This document shows positions 11,210 to 20,010 of a stretch of 64,000 bases of DNA, one piece after another. Each line of letters opens with the position of its first letter. The stretch's first letter is position 1. Both the position numbers and the translations under genes were made by a program. Source of the DNA: Symbiopectobacterium purcellii (lineage in GTDB: Bacteria; Pseudomonadota; Gammaproteobacteria; Enterobacterales; Enterobacteriaceae); the NCBI RefSeq assembly GCF_019797845.1, contig NZ_CP081864.1:248001-312000 (forward strand). The letters run 5' to 3'. Below the pieces are notes generated by a model that worked only from the letters and a program-made list of their open reading frames with translations, did no database searches and was not told where the DNA came from.

Positions 11210-14200
11210 GTGAGGCGACTGCCCGGCCTACTGCTGATGACGGGTGCTACGATGGTTGTTATCGTGGCGCTGATCGTCAGTGGTTTACGATTAGCGATGC
11301 CGCAGCTCGATCGTTTTCGGCCGCAAATCATGGCGTGGGTGACGTCGACGACCGGCGTATCGGTTGACGCGCAACGCCTAACGGGCAGTTGGGCCTCTTT
11401 TGGGCCGACGCTTTCGATCGATGGCCTGACGAGCGAGTCGCGTGCTGCACGCTGGCAGGCAGAGCGTATTACACTGGCGCTGGATGTGTGGCAGTCATTG
11501 TTGCATGCGCGCTGGCAGTTTCGCGATCTGACGTTCCACCGTATGCGTTTGACGCTGGATGCCACATTGACCGGGCAGCGGGCCGACGGTAGCCTGATCG
11601 AAACCGATCGTCTAAGTACGCTGTTCCTCCAGCAGTTCGATCACTTCGATCTGCGCGACAGCCATCTCTCTTTCCTCACGCCTTCTGGCGATCGCGCTGA
11701 ACTCGCCATCCCGCAATTGACCTGGTTGAACCGCAACAACCGGCACCGTGCCGAAGGGCAAATCAGCCTGTCGAGTTTTAATGGGCAGCACGGCGTGGTG
11801 CAGGTACGCATGGATTTGCAGGCAATTCAGGGCCACCTGAATGACGGCACGGTGTACCTACAGGCTGACAATATTGATATGAAGCCCTGGATCAGCCGCT
11901 GGCTAAAAAATAATACCGGACTAGAGAGCGCCAATTTCAATCTGGCGGCCTGGTTGCAGGTGCGCAGCGGAGCGCTGGTTGCCAGCGATGTCTTTTTGGC
12001 GCAGGGCTCGGCAGCCTGGAAAGAAAGAGACAGCACCCATCGTTTGAGCGTAGACGAGCTGGCACTGCATGCCACGCGGCAGGGTGCAGGTTGGCAGGTT
12101 GCCGTGCCTGTCTTGAATCTGGCGACGGACGGCGTCGCCTGGCCGAAGGGGAGTCTGGCGGCGCGCTGGATACCCGCGCCATCGACAGATCAGCAAGATA
12201 TGCTGCGGGTGCGTGCCAGCGAGCTGAGTTTGGCTCGTTTGCGTGATTTACTGCCGTTGCTGTCCACGGTGACGCCCGAGCTTAAAACGCGCTGGGAGGC
12301 GCTGCAACCGGAAGGGCTTCTGACACAACTGGCCCTGGATATTCCCTTAAAACAACCGGAAAAAAGTCGTTTTCAAGCGGCATGGCGCGATCTGCGCTGG
12401 AAAGCGTGGGAATGGTTGCCGGGGGGTGAAAAGCTGGCGGGCACGCTGAGTGGCAGAGTCGACCGCGGGCGCATCACCTTCTCGTTACCGCAGAGCGTGC
12501 TGCCCAGCGGTAATCAGTTCCGGGCACCGTTCGAGATTCAGCAGGCAAACGGTGCTGTCGACTGGAGCAATGCCGCCGACGGCTGGGAAGTGTGGAGTAA
12601 AGGGCTGAATGTACAGGCTCGTGCGCTACAGGCTCAGGGTGATTTTCAATATCGCCATCCGGTGAGTGGGGAGCCGCGTCTGGATATTCTGGCGGGAATT
12701 CGGCTAGCCGATGCTTCAGAAGCCTGGCGTTACTTCCCTGAACCGCTGATGGGCGCACAGTTGGTTAAGTACCTGACCGGCGCGTTAAAAGGGGGGCAGG
12801 TCGACAACGCCACGCTGGTTTTTGCCGGAAACCCGTCGCATTTTCCCTTTGAACATAACGAAGGCCAGTTTCAGGTGTGGGTGCCGCTGCGCGCGGCGAC
12901 CTTTGAATTTGAACCCGGCTGGCCCGCGCTGTCACCACTGGATATCGATCTCAACTTTGCCAACAACGGCCTGTGGATGTCCGCGCCGTCAACGCAGTTA
13001 GGGAATGTCGCTGGCAGAAATATTCTTGCCGCCATCCCTGATTACAGTAAAGAAAAGTTGCTGATCGATGGCGAACTTCAGGGGGACGGGCCCGATGTCG
13101 GACACTATTTTGAACAAACGCCGCTCAAGGACAGCGTGGGGAGCGCGTTAAAGCAACTGCAAATTGGCGGTAGCGTCAATGGCACGCTGCACCTCGATAT
13201 TTCCCTGTCGCACGCCGCAGTGGAGGCCAGTGGCGATATTCAACTCAGTAACAATAGTCTGTATATCAAACCACTGAATAGCACGCTGAAACAGCTCAAC
13301 GGGCGCTTCCATTATCGCAATGGCACCCTGAACAGCGATGACATTGCGGCTAACTGGTTAGGGCAGCCTGTCACGTTCAGCTTTACCACCGAAGAGCAGG
13401 AAAAAGCCTTTCTGGTAAAGGTAGGGCTGAACGGCGAATGGGCGCCCGCGCAGTTCCCCGGTCTGCCAAAAACAGTGCAAACCGCCCTGTCGGGAACCGC
13501 CGCCTGGCGTAGCGATGTGACGGTGAATCTGCCCTATAAAGGCGTTGAGACCTATGAGGTCAGCGTCGATGCCGATCTGAAAAATGTAAGTACTCGCTTA
13601 CCTGAACCCTTTAACAAGGCGCAGGGAACGGCGGTGCCGCTCAAGATCGCCGCCAAAGGGGATCTCAAGGGGTTTGTGCTCTCGGGAAGCTTGGGAAAAT
13701 CCGCACAGTTTAACAGCCAGTGGTTGCTGCACGGTGATGCGCTGACGCTAGCGCGCGCTGTCTGGCAACAAGGTGCTCAAACGCTGCCCGCGCTGCCGGA
13801 ACAGTCTGAACTGGTGCTGGCGCTGCCCGCGTTGGATGCGGAGCGCTGGTTGGGATTGCTGCCTGCTCTGCGTGGCGATACCGCCTTGCGCAAAGGGGCA
13901 CAAAGCAATCTCCATGTGCCGGAGAGCGTGACGTTGCGTACCCCTGCGCTGCAACTGCTCGGCCAGCAGTGGCATGACGTGGTACTCAATAGCCGCAATA
14001 CGCCGCAGGGCAATGAAATTCACACTACCGGGCGTGAGGTTGATGCTAATTTGACGGTGCCACAAAGCGGCATGTGGCGTGCGGATATTCGCTATCTCTA
14101 TTACAACCCGCAGTGGAAAGGGGATGAAGCAACCAACCCCGTGGCACTGGCCGAGAAGAAATCACCGCTTAATGACCCCAGCATCCGCTTTGAGGACTGG

Positions 14201-15034
14201 CCTGCGTTGCAGCTGGCTTGCCGGGAATGCTGGATTGCCGGGCAGAACCTGGGCCAAATCTCGGCGACGCTGCAACCAGAAAAAGATAAGCTGACGCTCA
14301 GTGAGGGCGTGATCGATACCGGCAAAGCCAAGCTGACTGCCAGCGGCAGTTGGCAGGAGAATGCCGACGGGGTTCGTACCGCACTCAAAGGGCGTTTGAC
14401 GGGCGGCACGCTGGAGCAAAATGCTGACTGGTTTGGCATTGATACGCCACTGCGCGCAGCAACCTTTGATGTTGACTATGATCTCTATTGGCGCGGCTCG
14501 CCGTGGGCGCCGCATCTGGCGAGCCTGAGCGGTATTTTGCACACGCGTATTGGCAAGGGGGACATCGTCAATGCGGGTACGGGGCAGGCGGGACGCTTGC
14601 TGCGCCTGGTGAGCTTTGATGCGTTGCTGCGCAAATTGCAGTTTGATTTCAGCGATACCTTTGGCAAAGGCTTCTATTTCGATTCCATCCGCAGCACGGC
14701 TTGGATTAAAGACGGTGTGTTGCATACCGACGATCTGCTGGTCGATGGATTGGAAGACGATATTGCCATGAAGGGCAGTGTCGATCTGGCTAACCGGCAA
14801 ATTGCCATGGAAGCGGTGATTGCACCGGAGATATCAGCCACGGTGGGGGTGGCTACCGCCTTTGTGGTCAACCCGGTGGTCGGTGCTGCTGTGTTTGCGG
14901 CCAGTAAGGTACTGGCACCGCTCTGGAACAAAATTTCGCTGATTCGCTACCAGATTCATGGCAGCCTGGATCAGCCTACGATTAAGGAAGTCCTGCGCGA
15001 GCCGCAAAAAAATGCGGCGCAGGAGCGGCGTTGA
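11210..15034 (+). CDS. yhdP: AsmA-like envelope lipid transport protein YhdP
   Basis: YhdP is an inner-membrane-anchored, periplasm-spanning protein that, together with TamB and YdbH, moves phospholipids towards the outer membrane. The 1274-residue length (1266 in E. coli), the N-terminal transmembrane segment at about residues 5-25, and the long beta-rich body ending in a YhdP/AsmA-type C-terminal domain (about 1050-1250) support this. The start is GTG at 11210, preceded by AAGGAGAATA. It stands between rng and tldD as in E. coli. Confidence 0.95.
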   Translation: MRRLPGLLLMTGATMVVIVALIVSGLRLAMPQLDRFRPQIMAWVTSTTGVSVDAQRLTGSWASFGPTLSIDGLTSESRAARWQAERITLALDVWQSLLHARWQFRDLTFHRMRLTLDATLTGQRADGSLIETDRLSTLFLQQFDHFDLRDSHLSFLTPSGDRAELAIPQLTWLNRNNRHRAEGQISLSSFNGQHGVVQVRMDLQAIQGHLNDGTVYLQADNIDMKPWISRWLKNNTGLESANFNLAAWLQVRSGALVASDVFLAQGSAAWKERDSTHRLSVDELALHATRQGAGWQVAVPVLNLATDGVAWPKGSLAARWIPAPSTDQQDMLRVRASELSLARLRDLLPLLSTVTPELKTRWEALQPEGLLTQLALDIPLKQPEKSRFQAAWRDLRWKAWEWLPGGEKLAGTLSGRVDRGRITFSLPQSVLPSGNQFRAPFEIQQANGAVDWSNAADGWEVWSKGLNVQARALQAQGDFQYRHPVSGEPRLDILAGIRLADASEAWRYFPEPLMGAQLVKYLTGALKGGQVDNATLVFAGNPSHFPFEHNEGQFQVWVPLRAATFEFEPGWPALSPLDIDLNFANNGLWMSAPSTQLGNVAGRNILAAIPDYSKEKLLIDGELQGDGPDVGHYFEQTPLKDSVGSALKQLQIGGSVNGTLHLDISLSHAAVEASGDIQLSNNSLYIKPLNSTLKQLNGRFHYRNGTLNSDDIAANWLGQPVTFSFTTEEQEKAFLVKVGLNGEWAPAQFPGLPKTVQTALSGTAAWRSDVTVNLPYKGVETYEVSVDADLKNVSTRLPEPFNKAQGTAVPLKIAAKGDLKGFVLSGSLGKSAQFNSQWLLHGDALTLARAVWQQGAQTLPALPEQSELVLALPALDAERWLGLLPALRGDTALRKGAQSNLHVPESVTLRTPALQLLGQQWHDVVLNSRNTPQGNEIHTTGREVDANLTVPQSGMWRADIRYLYYNPQWKGDEATNPVALAEKKSPLNDPSIRFEDWPALQLACRECWIAGQNLGQISATLQPEKDKLTLSEGVIDTGKAKLTASGSWQENADGVRTALKGRLTGGTLEQNADWFGIDTPLRAATFDVDYDLYWRGSPWAPHLASLSGILHTRIGKGDIVNAGTGQAGRLLRLVSFDALLRKLQFDFSDTFGKGFYFDSIRSTAWIKDGVLHTDDLLVDGLEDDIAMKGSVDLANRQIAMEAVIAPEISATVGVATAFVVNPVVGAAVFAASKVLAPLWNKISLIRYQIHGSLDQPTIKEVLREPQKNAAQERR

Positions 15035-15102
15035 TACGCCAGCATAGTGATGGCTCCGTGCCGTTTATTCATCGGTTTCATGTGAACTAAAGTGGAAAAA
15101 AT

Positions 15103-16548
15103 ATGAGTCTTTCGTTTGTCAGTGAACAGTTACTCACTGCTAACAACTTGAGCCAGCAAGACCTGTTCTCGGTGTTAGAGGTATTGAATGAACGTCGCCT
15201 GGATTATGCCGATCTCTATTTTCAATCCAGTTACCATGAATCCTGGGTGCTGGAAGACCGCATCATTAAAGATGGTTCTTACAATATCGATCAAGGGGTC
15301 GGTATTCGTGCGGTAAGCGGAGAAAAAACCGGGTTTGCCTATGCGGACCAGATCACGCTCAATGCGCTGCACCAAAGCGCTCAGGCAGCGCGCAGTATCG
15401 TGCGCGAGCAGGGCACTGGCCGCGTTCGTACGCTGGGGGAAAACGGTCATCGTGCGCTGTATCCGCAGCTCAACCCACTGGACAGCCTGAGTCGGGAAGA
15501 GAAACTGGCACTGCTGCAACGCGCAGACAGCGTAGCGCGCGCGGCCGACGCCCGCGTGCAGGAAGTGAGCGTCAGCCTGACCGGTGTCTATGAACACGTG
15601 CTGGTGGCGGCAACCGACGGCACGTTGGCGGCGGATGTGCGCCCGCTAGTGCGCCTGTCGATCAGCGTGCTGGTCGAGCAAGACGGTAAACGTGAACGCG
15701 GTGCCAGCGGCGGCGGCGCGCGTGTGGGTTACGACTACTTTTGGCAAACGGTAGACGGTGAAGCGCGGGTGGAAGCCTGGGCAAAAGAAGCGGTGCGTAT
15801 GGCGCTGGTTAATCTGTCCGCCGTTGCTGCGCCTGCGGGCACGATGCCGGTGGTGCTGGGCGCGGGTTGGCCGGGCGTGCTGCTGCATGAAGCTGTCGGG
15901 CACGGGTTGGAAGGCGATTTTAACCGCCGTGGCACGTCGGTGTTCAGTGGGCAGATGGGTAAGCTGGTCGCCTCTGAACTGTGCACCGTGGTGGATGATG
16001 GCACGCTGGAAGGACGCCGCGGTTCGCTGGCAATGGATGACGAAGGCGTGGCCGGACAATACAACGTGCTGATTGAGAACGGTGTGCTGAAAGGCTATAT
16101 GCAGGATAAACTCAACGCACGTTTGATGGGCGTAGCGCCGACCGGTAATGGCCGCCGTGAGTCTTATGCCCATTTGCCGATGCCGCGTATGACCAATACC
16201 TATATGTTGGCGGGTCAATCGACGCCGGAATCGATTATTTCCAGCGTAGAATACGGGTTATATGCGCCTAACTTTGGCGGTGGCCAGGTGGATATCACCT
16301 CCGGCAAGTTTGTGTTCTCAACCTCCGAAGCCTATCTGATTGAAAATGGTAAAGTCACGACGCCGGTTAAAGGGGCAACCCTGATTGGCTCCGGTATCGA
16401 AGCCATGCAGCAGATTTCGATGGTGGGTAACGATTTGGCATTGGATAACGGGGTTGGTGTGTGCGGTAAAGAGGGCCAAAGCCTGCCTGTTGGCGTTGGG
16501 CAACCGACGCTGAAACTGGACAGCATGACTGTGGGCGGTACGGCGTAA
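15103..16548 (+). CDS. tldD: Metalloprotease subunit TldD
   Basis: TldD forms a heterodimeric zinc protease with TldE (PmbA) that degrades unfolded peptides, processes microcin B17 and cleaves CcdA. The 481-residue protein contains the metal-binding HEAVGH motif at about 262-267 (His262, Glu263, His266). GTGGAAAAAAT precedes the ATG. The partner pmbA is also in this window at 22800, about 6 kb away. Downstream, the usual junction with aaeR is interrupted by a foreign-looking gene. Confidence 0.97.
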   Translation: MSLSFVSEQLLTANNLSQQDLFSVLEVLNERRLDYADLYFQSSYHESWVLEDRIIKDGSYNIDQGVGIRAVSGEKTGFAYADQITLNALHQSAQAARSIVREQGTGRVRTLGENGHRALYPQLNPLDSLSREEKLALLQRADSVARAADARVQEVSVSLTGVYEHVLVAATDGTLAADVRPLVRLSISVLVEQDGKRERGASGGGARVGYDYFWQTVDGEARVEAWAKEAVRMALVNLSAVAAPAGTMPVVLGAGWPGVLLHEAVGHGLEGDFNRRGTSVFSGQMGKLVASELCTVVDDGTLEGRRGSLAMDDEGVAGQYNVLIENGVLKGYMQDKLNARLMGVAPTGNGRRESYAHLPMPRMTNTYMLAGQSTPESIISSVEYGLYAPNFGGGQVDITSGKFVFSTSEAYLIENGKVTTPVKGATLIGSGIEAMQQISMVGNDLALDNGVGVCGKEGQSLPVGVGQPTLKLDSMTVGGTA

Positions 16549-16596
16549 CCTGCACCTTTGTCACCGTCATGCGGGTGTGAAAATGCGTGGCGGTGA

Positions 16597-17475
16597 CTAC
16601 TCAATGCCTGGATGTGTTACGTTAACGCGAGTGATGCTACAGTAACCGTTGCTGTCTATTTCGACAGTAGCATTTGCCGAAAAACAACGGTGCCTTAAAT
16701 CAGGGTAAATTTCTTTATACTTAACGTACGTATTTTCATCAATGTTATTGAAAAAATTCATGTTAATGATGACGTTATTCAGATTATCCAAAAACAAGGA
16801 TATGGTTTTATTGGGTGAGCAGAGCATCGGTATTTCTTTGGCATTCTGATATATTTGGTCACAAATATCAATCATGCCCGTTTGAGAAAGTGCCACATTT
16901 AATGATTTTTTTTGCTCTTCGGATATTTTATTTACCAGGTGGTTATCAATGTTTTCTAACGTGATTCGCTCAGGTTCTTTTGAGTCATTAAATAAAAAAA
17001 CATTACTTCTTGGGATGTCTAATTTCAATTGCCCTAATTTAATATCGCGCTGATTGTCACATCTTTCCGTAAATGTCTTTATTTTATCCTCCATCTCAAT
17101 GGTTTTCCCTTGAGTGGATAATTTCTCGGTAGATATCAATTCTCCAATCGATAGAACGAAAGAGAAGGATGTGTCATTTGTATCTGATGTATCATCTATC
17201 TCTATGGTATAGGTAAAAAGTTCTTTAAAAGCAGGTGATACCATGGATTTAAGTTGATTGAACGCTTCAATCTTTTTATTGACATCATCACTATTCATCA
17301 GTGTAGACAATGTTTCTTTTGCATTTTCTTTATCGGTTCCCAAAAACCAATCTACAATTTTATCCCATAGTGTTTTTATTTCATTCGGTTTTATATTATT
17401 TTTTATTTCTTCTATTTCATTAAATGTAATCTCTCTGGAAAATAAACTCCCTGAAATATTGAATGCCGTTGTCAT
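16597..17475 (-). CDS. Putative type III secreted effector-like protein (SopD/SifA-type N-terminus)
   Basis: This 292-residue protein belongs to no core family. Residues 37-44 read WDKIVDWF, which fits the W-[DE]-K-[IM]-x-x-[FW]-F translocation motif of Salmonella SPI-2 effectors such as SifA, SseJ, SopD2 and SseI. A following block, KIEAFNQLKSMVSPAF at about 68-83, resembles the equivalent part of SopD and SopD2. The rest has no motif I recognise: no signal peptide, no transmembrane helix, and five or six scattered cysteines. The gene is clearly AT-rich against its neighbours and is absent from the E. coli tldD-aaeR junction, so I infer horizontal acquisition. The start at 17475 is chosen for its AAGGGGG ribosome site; a 22-codon upstream extension lacks one. 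No secretion apparatus is visible nearby, so the effector role is an inference. Confidence 0.6.
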   Translation of the reverse strand: MTTAFNISGSLFSREITFNEIEEIKNNIKPNEIKTLWDKIVDWFLGTDKENAKETLSTLMNSDDVNKKIEAFNQLKSMVSPAFKELFTYTIEIDDTSDTNDTSFSFVLSIGELISTEKLSTQGKTIEMEDKIKTFTERCDNQRDIKLGQLKLDIPRSNVFLFNDSKEPERITLENIDNHLVNKISEEQKKSLNVALSQTGMIDICDQIYQNAKEIPMLCSPNKTISLFLDNLNNVIINMNFFNNIDENTYVKYKEIYPDLRHRCFSANATVEIDSNGYCSITRVNVTHPGIE

Positions 17476-17529
17476 AAGTGCCCCCTTGGTTAAAGAAAGC
17501 ACAGTGTAACAGCCTAAAGGTGAAGGTAA

Positions 17530-17557
17530 TCTATACTGCACTTAACTTTCAGGTGAA
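17530..17557 (-). promoter_or_regulatory. Possible sigma-70 promoter of the effector-like gene
   Basis: On the minus strand, TTCACC at 17557-17552 and TATAGA at 17535-17530 are separated by 16 nt. Transcription would start about 50 nt before the ATG at 17475. I see no HrpL-type GGAACC-N16-CCAC box, so expression is not obviously tied to a Hrp system. The match is moderate in AT-rich DNA. Confidence 0.35.
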
Positions 17558-17576
17558 TTCCGCAGTGTGAATGCTA

Positions 17577-18506
17577 TTATTTTCCTAACGTTTCTTCCCT
17601 ATGGCTTTGATAAATCTGAGCAACGTTCTTAAAATACTCTGTCATATAATTGATGCACAGTTGTACTTTGAGCGGCAAATTATCCTTACGTGTATACAAT
17701 GCGTAAACCGGGCGCGGATCGGAGTGATAACGGCTGAACAGAATTTCTACTTCGCCGCGCGCAATCTCATCAATAATCCACATCAGTGGAATATAGGCGA
17801 TGCCTGCGCCGGTTTTGAGCCAACGCACCAGCGTCTGCGGATCGTTAGTAGCAAAGCGACCCTGCGGTGCGATTTTGGTGGAAATACCCTCCGGGGCGAT
17901 CAGTTCAAACTCACTGTCTGCGCGCACGGTGTATTCCAGCCAGGAGAAACTTTCCACGTCTGACGGTTTTTCCGGGGTGCCATGCTGGGTTAAATAGCGT
18001 TTGGCGGCGCACACCACCATCGGCATCGAACCAAGACGTTTGGCAAACAGGCTGGAGTCCTGTAATGCACCCACGCGGATAACGATATCCAACCCGTCCG
18101 CGATCAGATCGGGAGCCGGAATGCCGGTGACCAGATTGACCGAGAGCCCTGGGTATTTCAGCAGCATCTCTGCTGTCATGGCCGCCAGCACGTTTTGCGC
18201 CATGGTGGAGGAACTGCCAATGCGCAGCGTGCCGATCGGCGTGTTATTGAAGGCATAGAGCTGATCGTGCGCTTCATGTGCCTCATGCAGCATACGACGT
18301 CAGCCGTGGTAGTAGATCTTGCCGCCTTCTGTAAGCCCAATGCTGCGTGTGCTGCGGTTGAGCAGCTTGATCTGTAGCTCTTCTTCCAGCCGGGTCACCG
18401 TTTGGCTGACAGCGGAAACGCTCATGTTTAATTGTCGGGCTGCGGCGGTAAACGAGCCGCACTGCACTACACGCGCAAAGACCGACATGCTCTTTAGTCT
18501 TTCCAT
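17577..18506 (-). pseudogene. aaeR: LysR-type regulator AaeR, interrupted by an in-frame TGA at codon 69
   Basis: AaeR controls the aaeXAB efflux operon in response to aromatic carboxylic acids. The full frame is 930 nt, equivalent to 309 residues as in E. coli, and is continuous except for one TGA at 18302-18300. The N-terminal part MERLKSMSVFARVVQCGSFTAAARQL carries the winged-helix domain; after the stop the frame resumes with RRMLHEAHEAHDQLYAFNN and runs through the effector-binding domain. E. coli has Cys at the stop position (GCRRML), so a single base change explains it. As read, the product would be a 68-residue DNA-binding fragment. A sequencing error is possible. Confidence 0.85.
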
Positions 18507-18827
18507 TATTCACTCTGGCTTAAAAGTGATTTAGATCACACATCGTAGATGAAACGCGAATAAACATCCATAATACACCGCATTCGAACGAATCGGGCGG
18601 GAAGAATACCGGTGTGCTTCGTGCTACTTGTTTCCATAAGGTAACAGGTTGCGTTCGCTTCTACTAAACAACCTGCCATCTCTCTTGAAAGTGTAATGCC
18701 CTTCATGCCTTTTAGCATTAATGGCTGACAGGTCCGTGTCGTCGTTGGTTATGACCCCTCATGCCTGTGTCTACGGTGACGCGGTCGGTATCGTTTATTC
18801 GTCAATTGAAGTGAAAAGGAAAAGAGG
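18507..18827. other. Divergent aaeR/aaeX control region
   Basis: This 321-nt spacer should hold the aaeR and aaeX promoters and the AaeR operator. It contains a CRP-like box at 18525-18540 and a small inverted repeat at 18582-18593 (ATTCG, 2 nt, CGAAT) that could be part of a LysR-type site. A good ribosome site (AGGAAAAGAGG) abuts the aaeX ATG. I see no gene in it. Confidence 0.5.
18525..18540. promoter_or_regulatory. CRP-like binding site upstream of aaeR
   Basis: AGTGATTTAGATCACA matches the CRP core TGTGA-N6-TCACA at 9 of 10 defined positions, and its spacer TTTAGA is close to the CTAGAT-like centre common in strong sites. It lies 19 nt upstream of the aaeR start codon and about 290 nt upstream of aaeX, so it would more directly affect aaeR. 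Confidence 0.5.
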
Positions 18828-19031
18828 ATGAGCTCACTCCCGGTGATGGTGCTGTTTGGCCTGTCTTTCCCGCCCGTATTCTTTGTGTTGCTGGTATCGC
18901 TGGCACTGTTTTTTGTGTTGAACCGTGTTTTACAGCCCACTGGCGTTTATGACGTGGTATGGCATCCGGCGCTGTTTAACACTGCTCTGTTTTGCTGCCT
19001 GTTTTATTTGATCTTTCGCTTCTCCCTTTGA
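18828..19031 (+). CDS. aaeX: Small membrane protein AaeX
   Basis: The 67-residue protein equals E. coli AaeX in length. Two hydrophobic segments (about 4-30 and 46-66) flank the conserved [18 protein letters not shown] block. It belongs to the DUF1656 family that accompanies aromatic-acid efflux pumps; its exact role is unknown. A strong ribosome site precedes the ATG, and aaeA begins 7 nt after its stop. The gene is intact even though aaeR and aaeB are damaged. Confidence 0.93.
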   Translation: MSSLPVMVLFGLSFPPVFFVLLVSLALFFVLNRVLQPTGVYDVVWHPALFNTALFCCLFYLIFRFSL

Positions 19032-19038
19032 GGTTACT

Positions 19039-20001
19039 GTGAAAACCCTTGCTATAAAATTTCCTGTTGTCTCGCTGATAACCAAAAGGCTGCTGCGTGT
19101 CGGTATTACGCTGTGCGTGCTGTTGCTGGCTGCCGTTGCGCTGCTGCGCGTTTGGGTGTTTTACACCGAATCGCCGTGGACGCGAGACGCGAAGTTCAGC
19201 GCTGACGTTGTGGCGATTGCACCGGATGTCAGCGGGTTGTTGACCGAGGTGTTGGTGCATGACAATCAGCAGGTAAAAAAGGGGGATGTGCTTTTTGTGG
19301 TTGATCCCCCTCGTTTTCAGCAAGCACAGGCGCAAGCACAGGCGGATGTGGACTACTATTTGGCGCTGGTCAATGAAAAGCGGCGTGAGTCTGGGCGGCG
19401 TACGCGCCTCGGCGTACAGGCCATGTCGCAAGAGGCGATCGATCAGTCTGGCAGCGCGCTGGAAACCGCGCAGCATCAGCTAGCCAAGGCGCAAGCGACG
19501 CTGGCGCTGGCGAAGCTGGATCTGGAACGTACCGAGATTCGCGCGCCAGCGGACGGTTGGGTGACCAACCTCAATGTGCAGCGCGGGGAGTATATTACGC
19601 GCGGCGCGACCGCCGTGGCGTTGGTGAAAAAGGGCTCATTCTATCTGGTGGCCTATATGGAAGAGACCAAGCTGGCGAGCGTTCATGCGGGCGATCGGGT
19701 CGAGATCACGCCGCTGGGTAGCGATCGGCTGTTCTACGGTACGGTTGACAGCGTGGCGGCGGCGATCACTAACAGCAGCGCCAACGTAGACAGTAAAGGG
19801 TTGGCGACGGTGGATGCCAATCTGGAATGGGTGCGACTGGCACAGCGCGTGCCGGTAAGAATCCATCTGGATCAACAGCGTGATATTCCTTATCCGGCGG
19901 GCACCACGGCCACCGTGGTGATTGCGCAGGCAGATGCTCCGCAAAACAAGCAGCCTTCGCCGTTGATCCGCTTGCTCTATCGGCTGCGTGAGTTTGGTTA
20001 A
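19039..20001 (+). CDS. aaeA: p-hydroxybenzoic acid efflux pump periplasmic adaptor AaeA
   Basis: AaeA is a membrane-fusion protein that works with AaeB to expel aromatic carboxylic acids. The 320 residues include an N-terminal transmembrane anchor (about 20-42), the biotinyl-lipoyl half-motif around [11 protein letters not shown], a helical hairpin (about 90-160), and the second half-motif around [15 protein letters not shown]. coli AaeA is 310 residues; the extra length is mainly at the N-terminus and near the end. It lies within aaeXAB, 9 nt upstream of aaeB. Confidence 0.94.
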   Translation: MKTLAIKFPVVSLITKRLLRVGITLCVLLLAAVALLRVWVFYTESPWTRDAKFSADVVAIAPDVSGLLTEVLVHDNQQVKKGDVLFVVDPPRFQQAQAQAQADVDYYLALVNEKRRESGRRTRLGVQAMSQEAIDQSGSALETAQHQLAKAQATLALAKLDLERTEIRAPADGWVTNLNVQRGEYITRGATAVALVKKGSFYLVAYMEETKLASVHAGDRVEITPLGSDRLFYGTVDSVAAAITNSSANVDSKGLATVDANLEWVRLAQRVPVRIHLDQQRDIPYPAGTTATVVIAQADAPQNKQPSPLIRLLYRLREFG

Positions 20002-20010
20002 GACGAACTC

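Noticed and set aside
16549..17576. Insertion sequence or integron ends around the effector-like gene
   Set aside because: I found no transposase or integrase frame, terminal inverted repeats or target duplication.
17476..17576. HrpL-dependent promoter for the effector-like gene
   Set aside because: No GGAACC-N16-CCAC arrangement occurs on the minus strand; only a sigma-70-like pair is seen.
18255..18302. Selenocysteine recoding of the aaeR TGA, since it replaces a cysteine codon
   Set aside because: The roughly 40 nt after the TGA do not form an evident bacterial SECIS hairpin with a GGT-type apical loop, and LysR regulators are not known selenoproteins.
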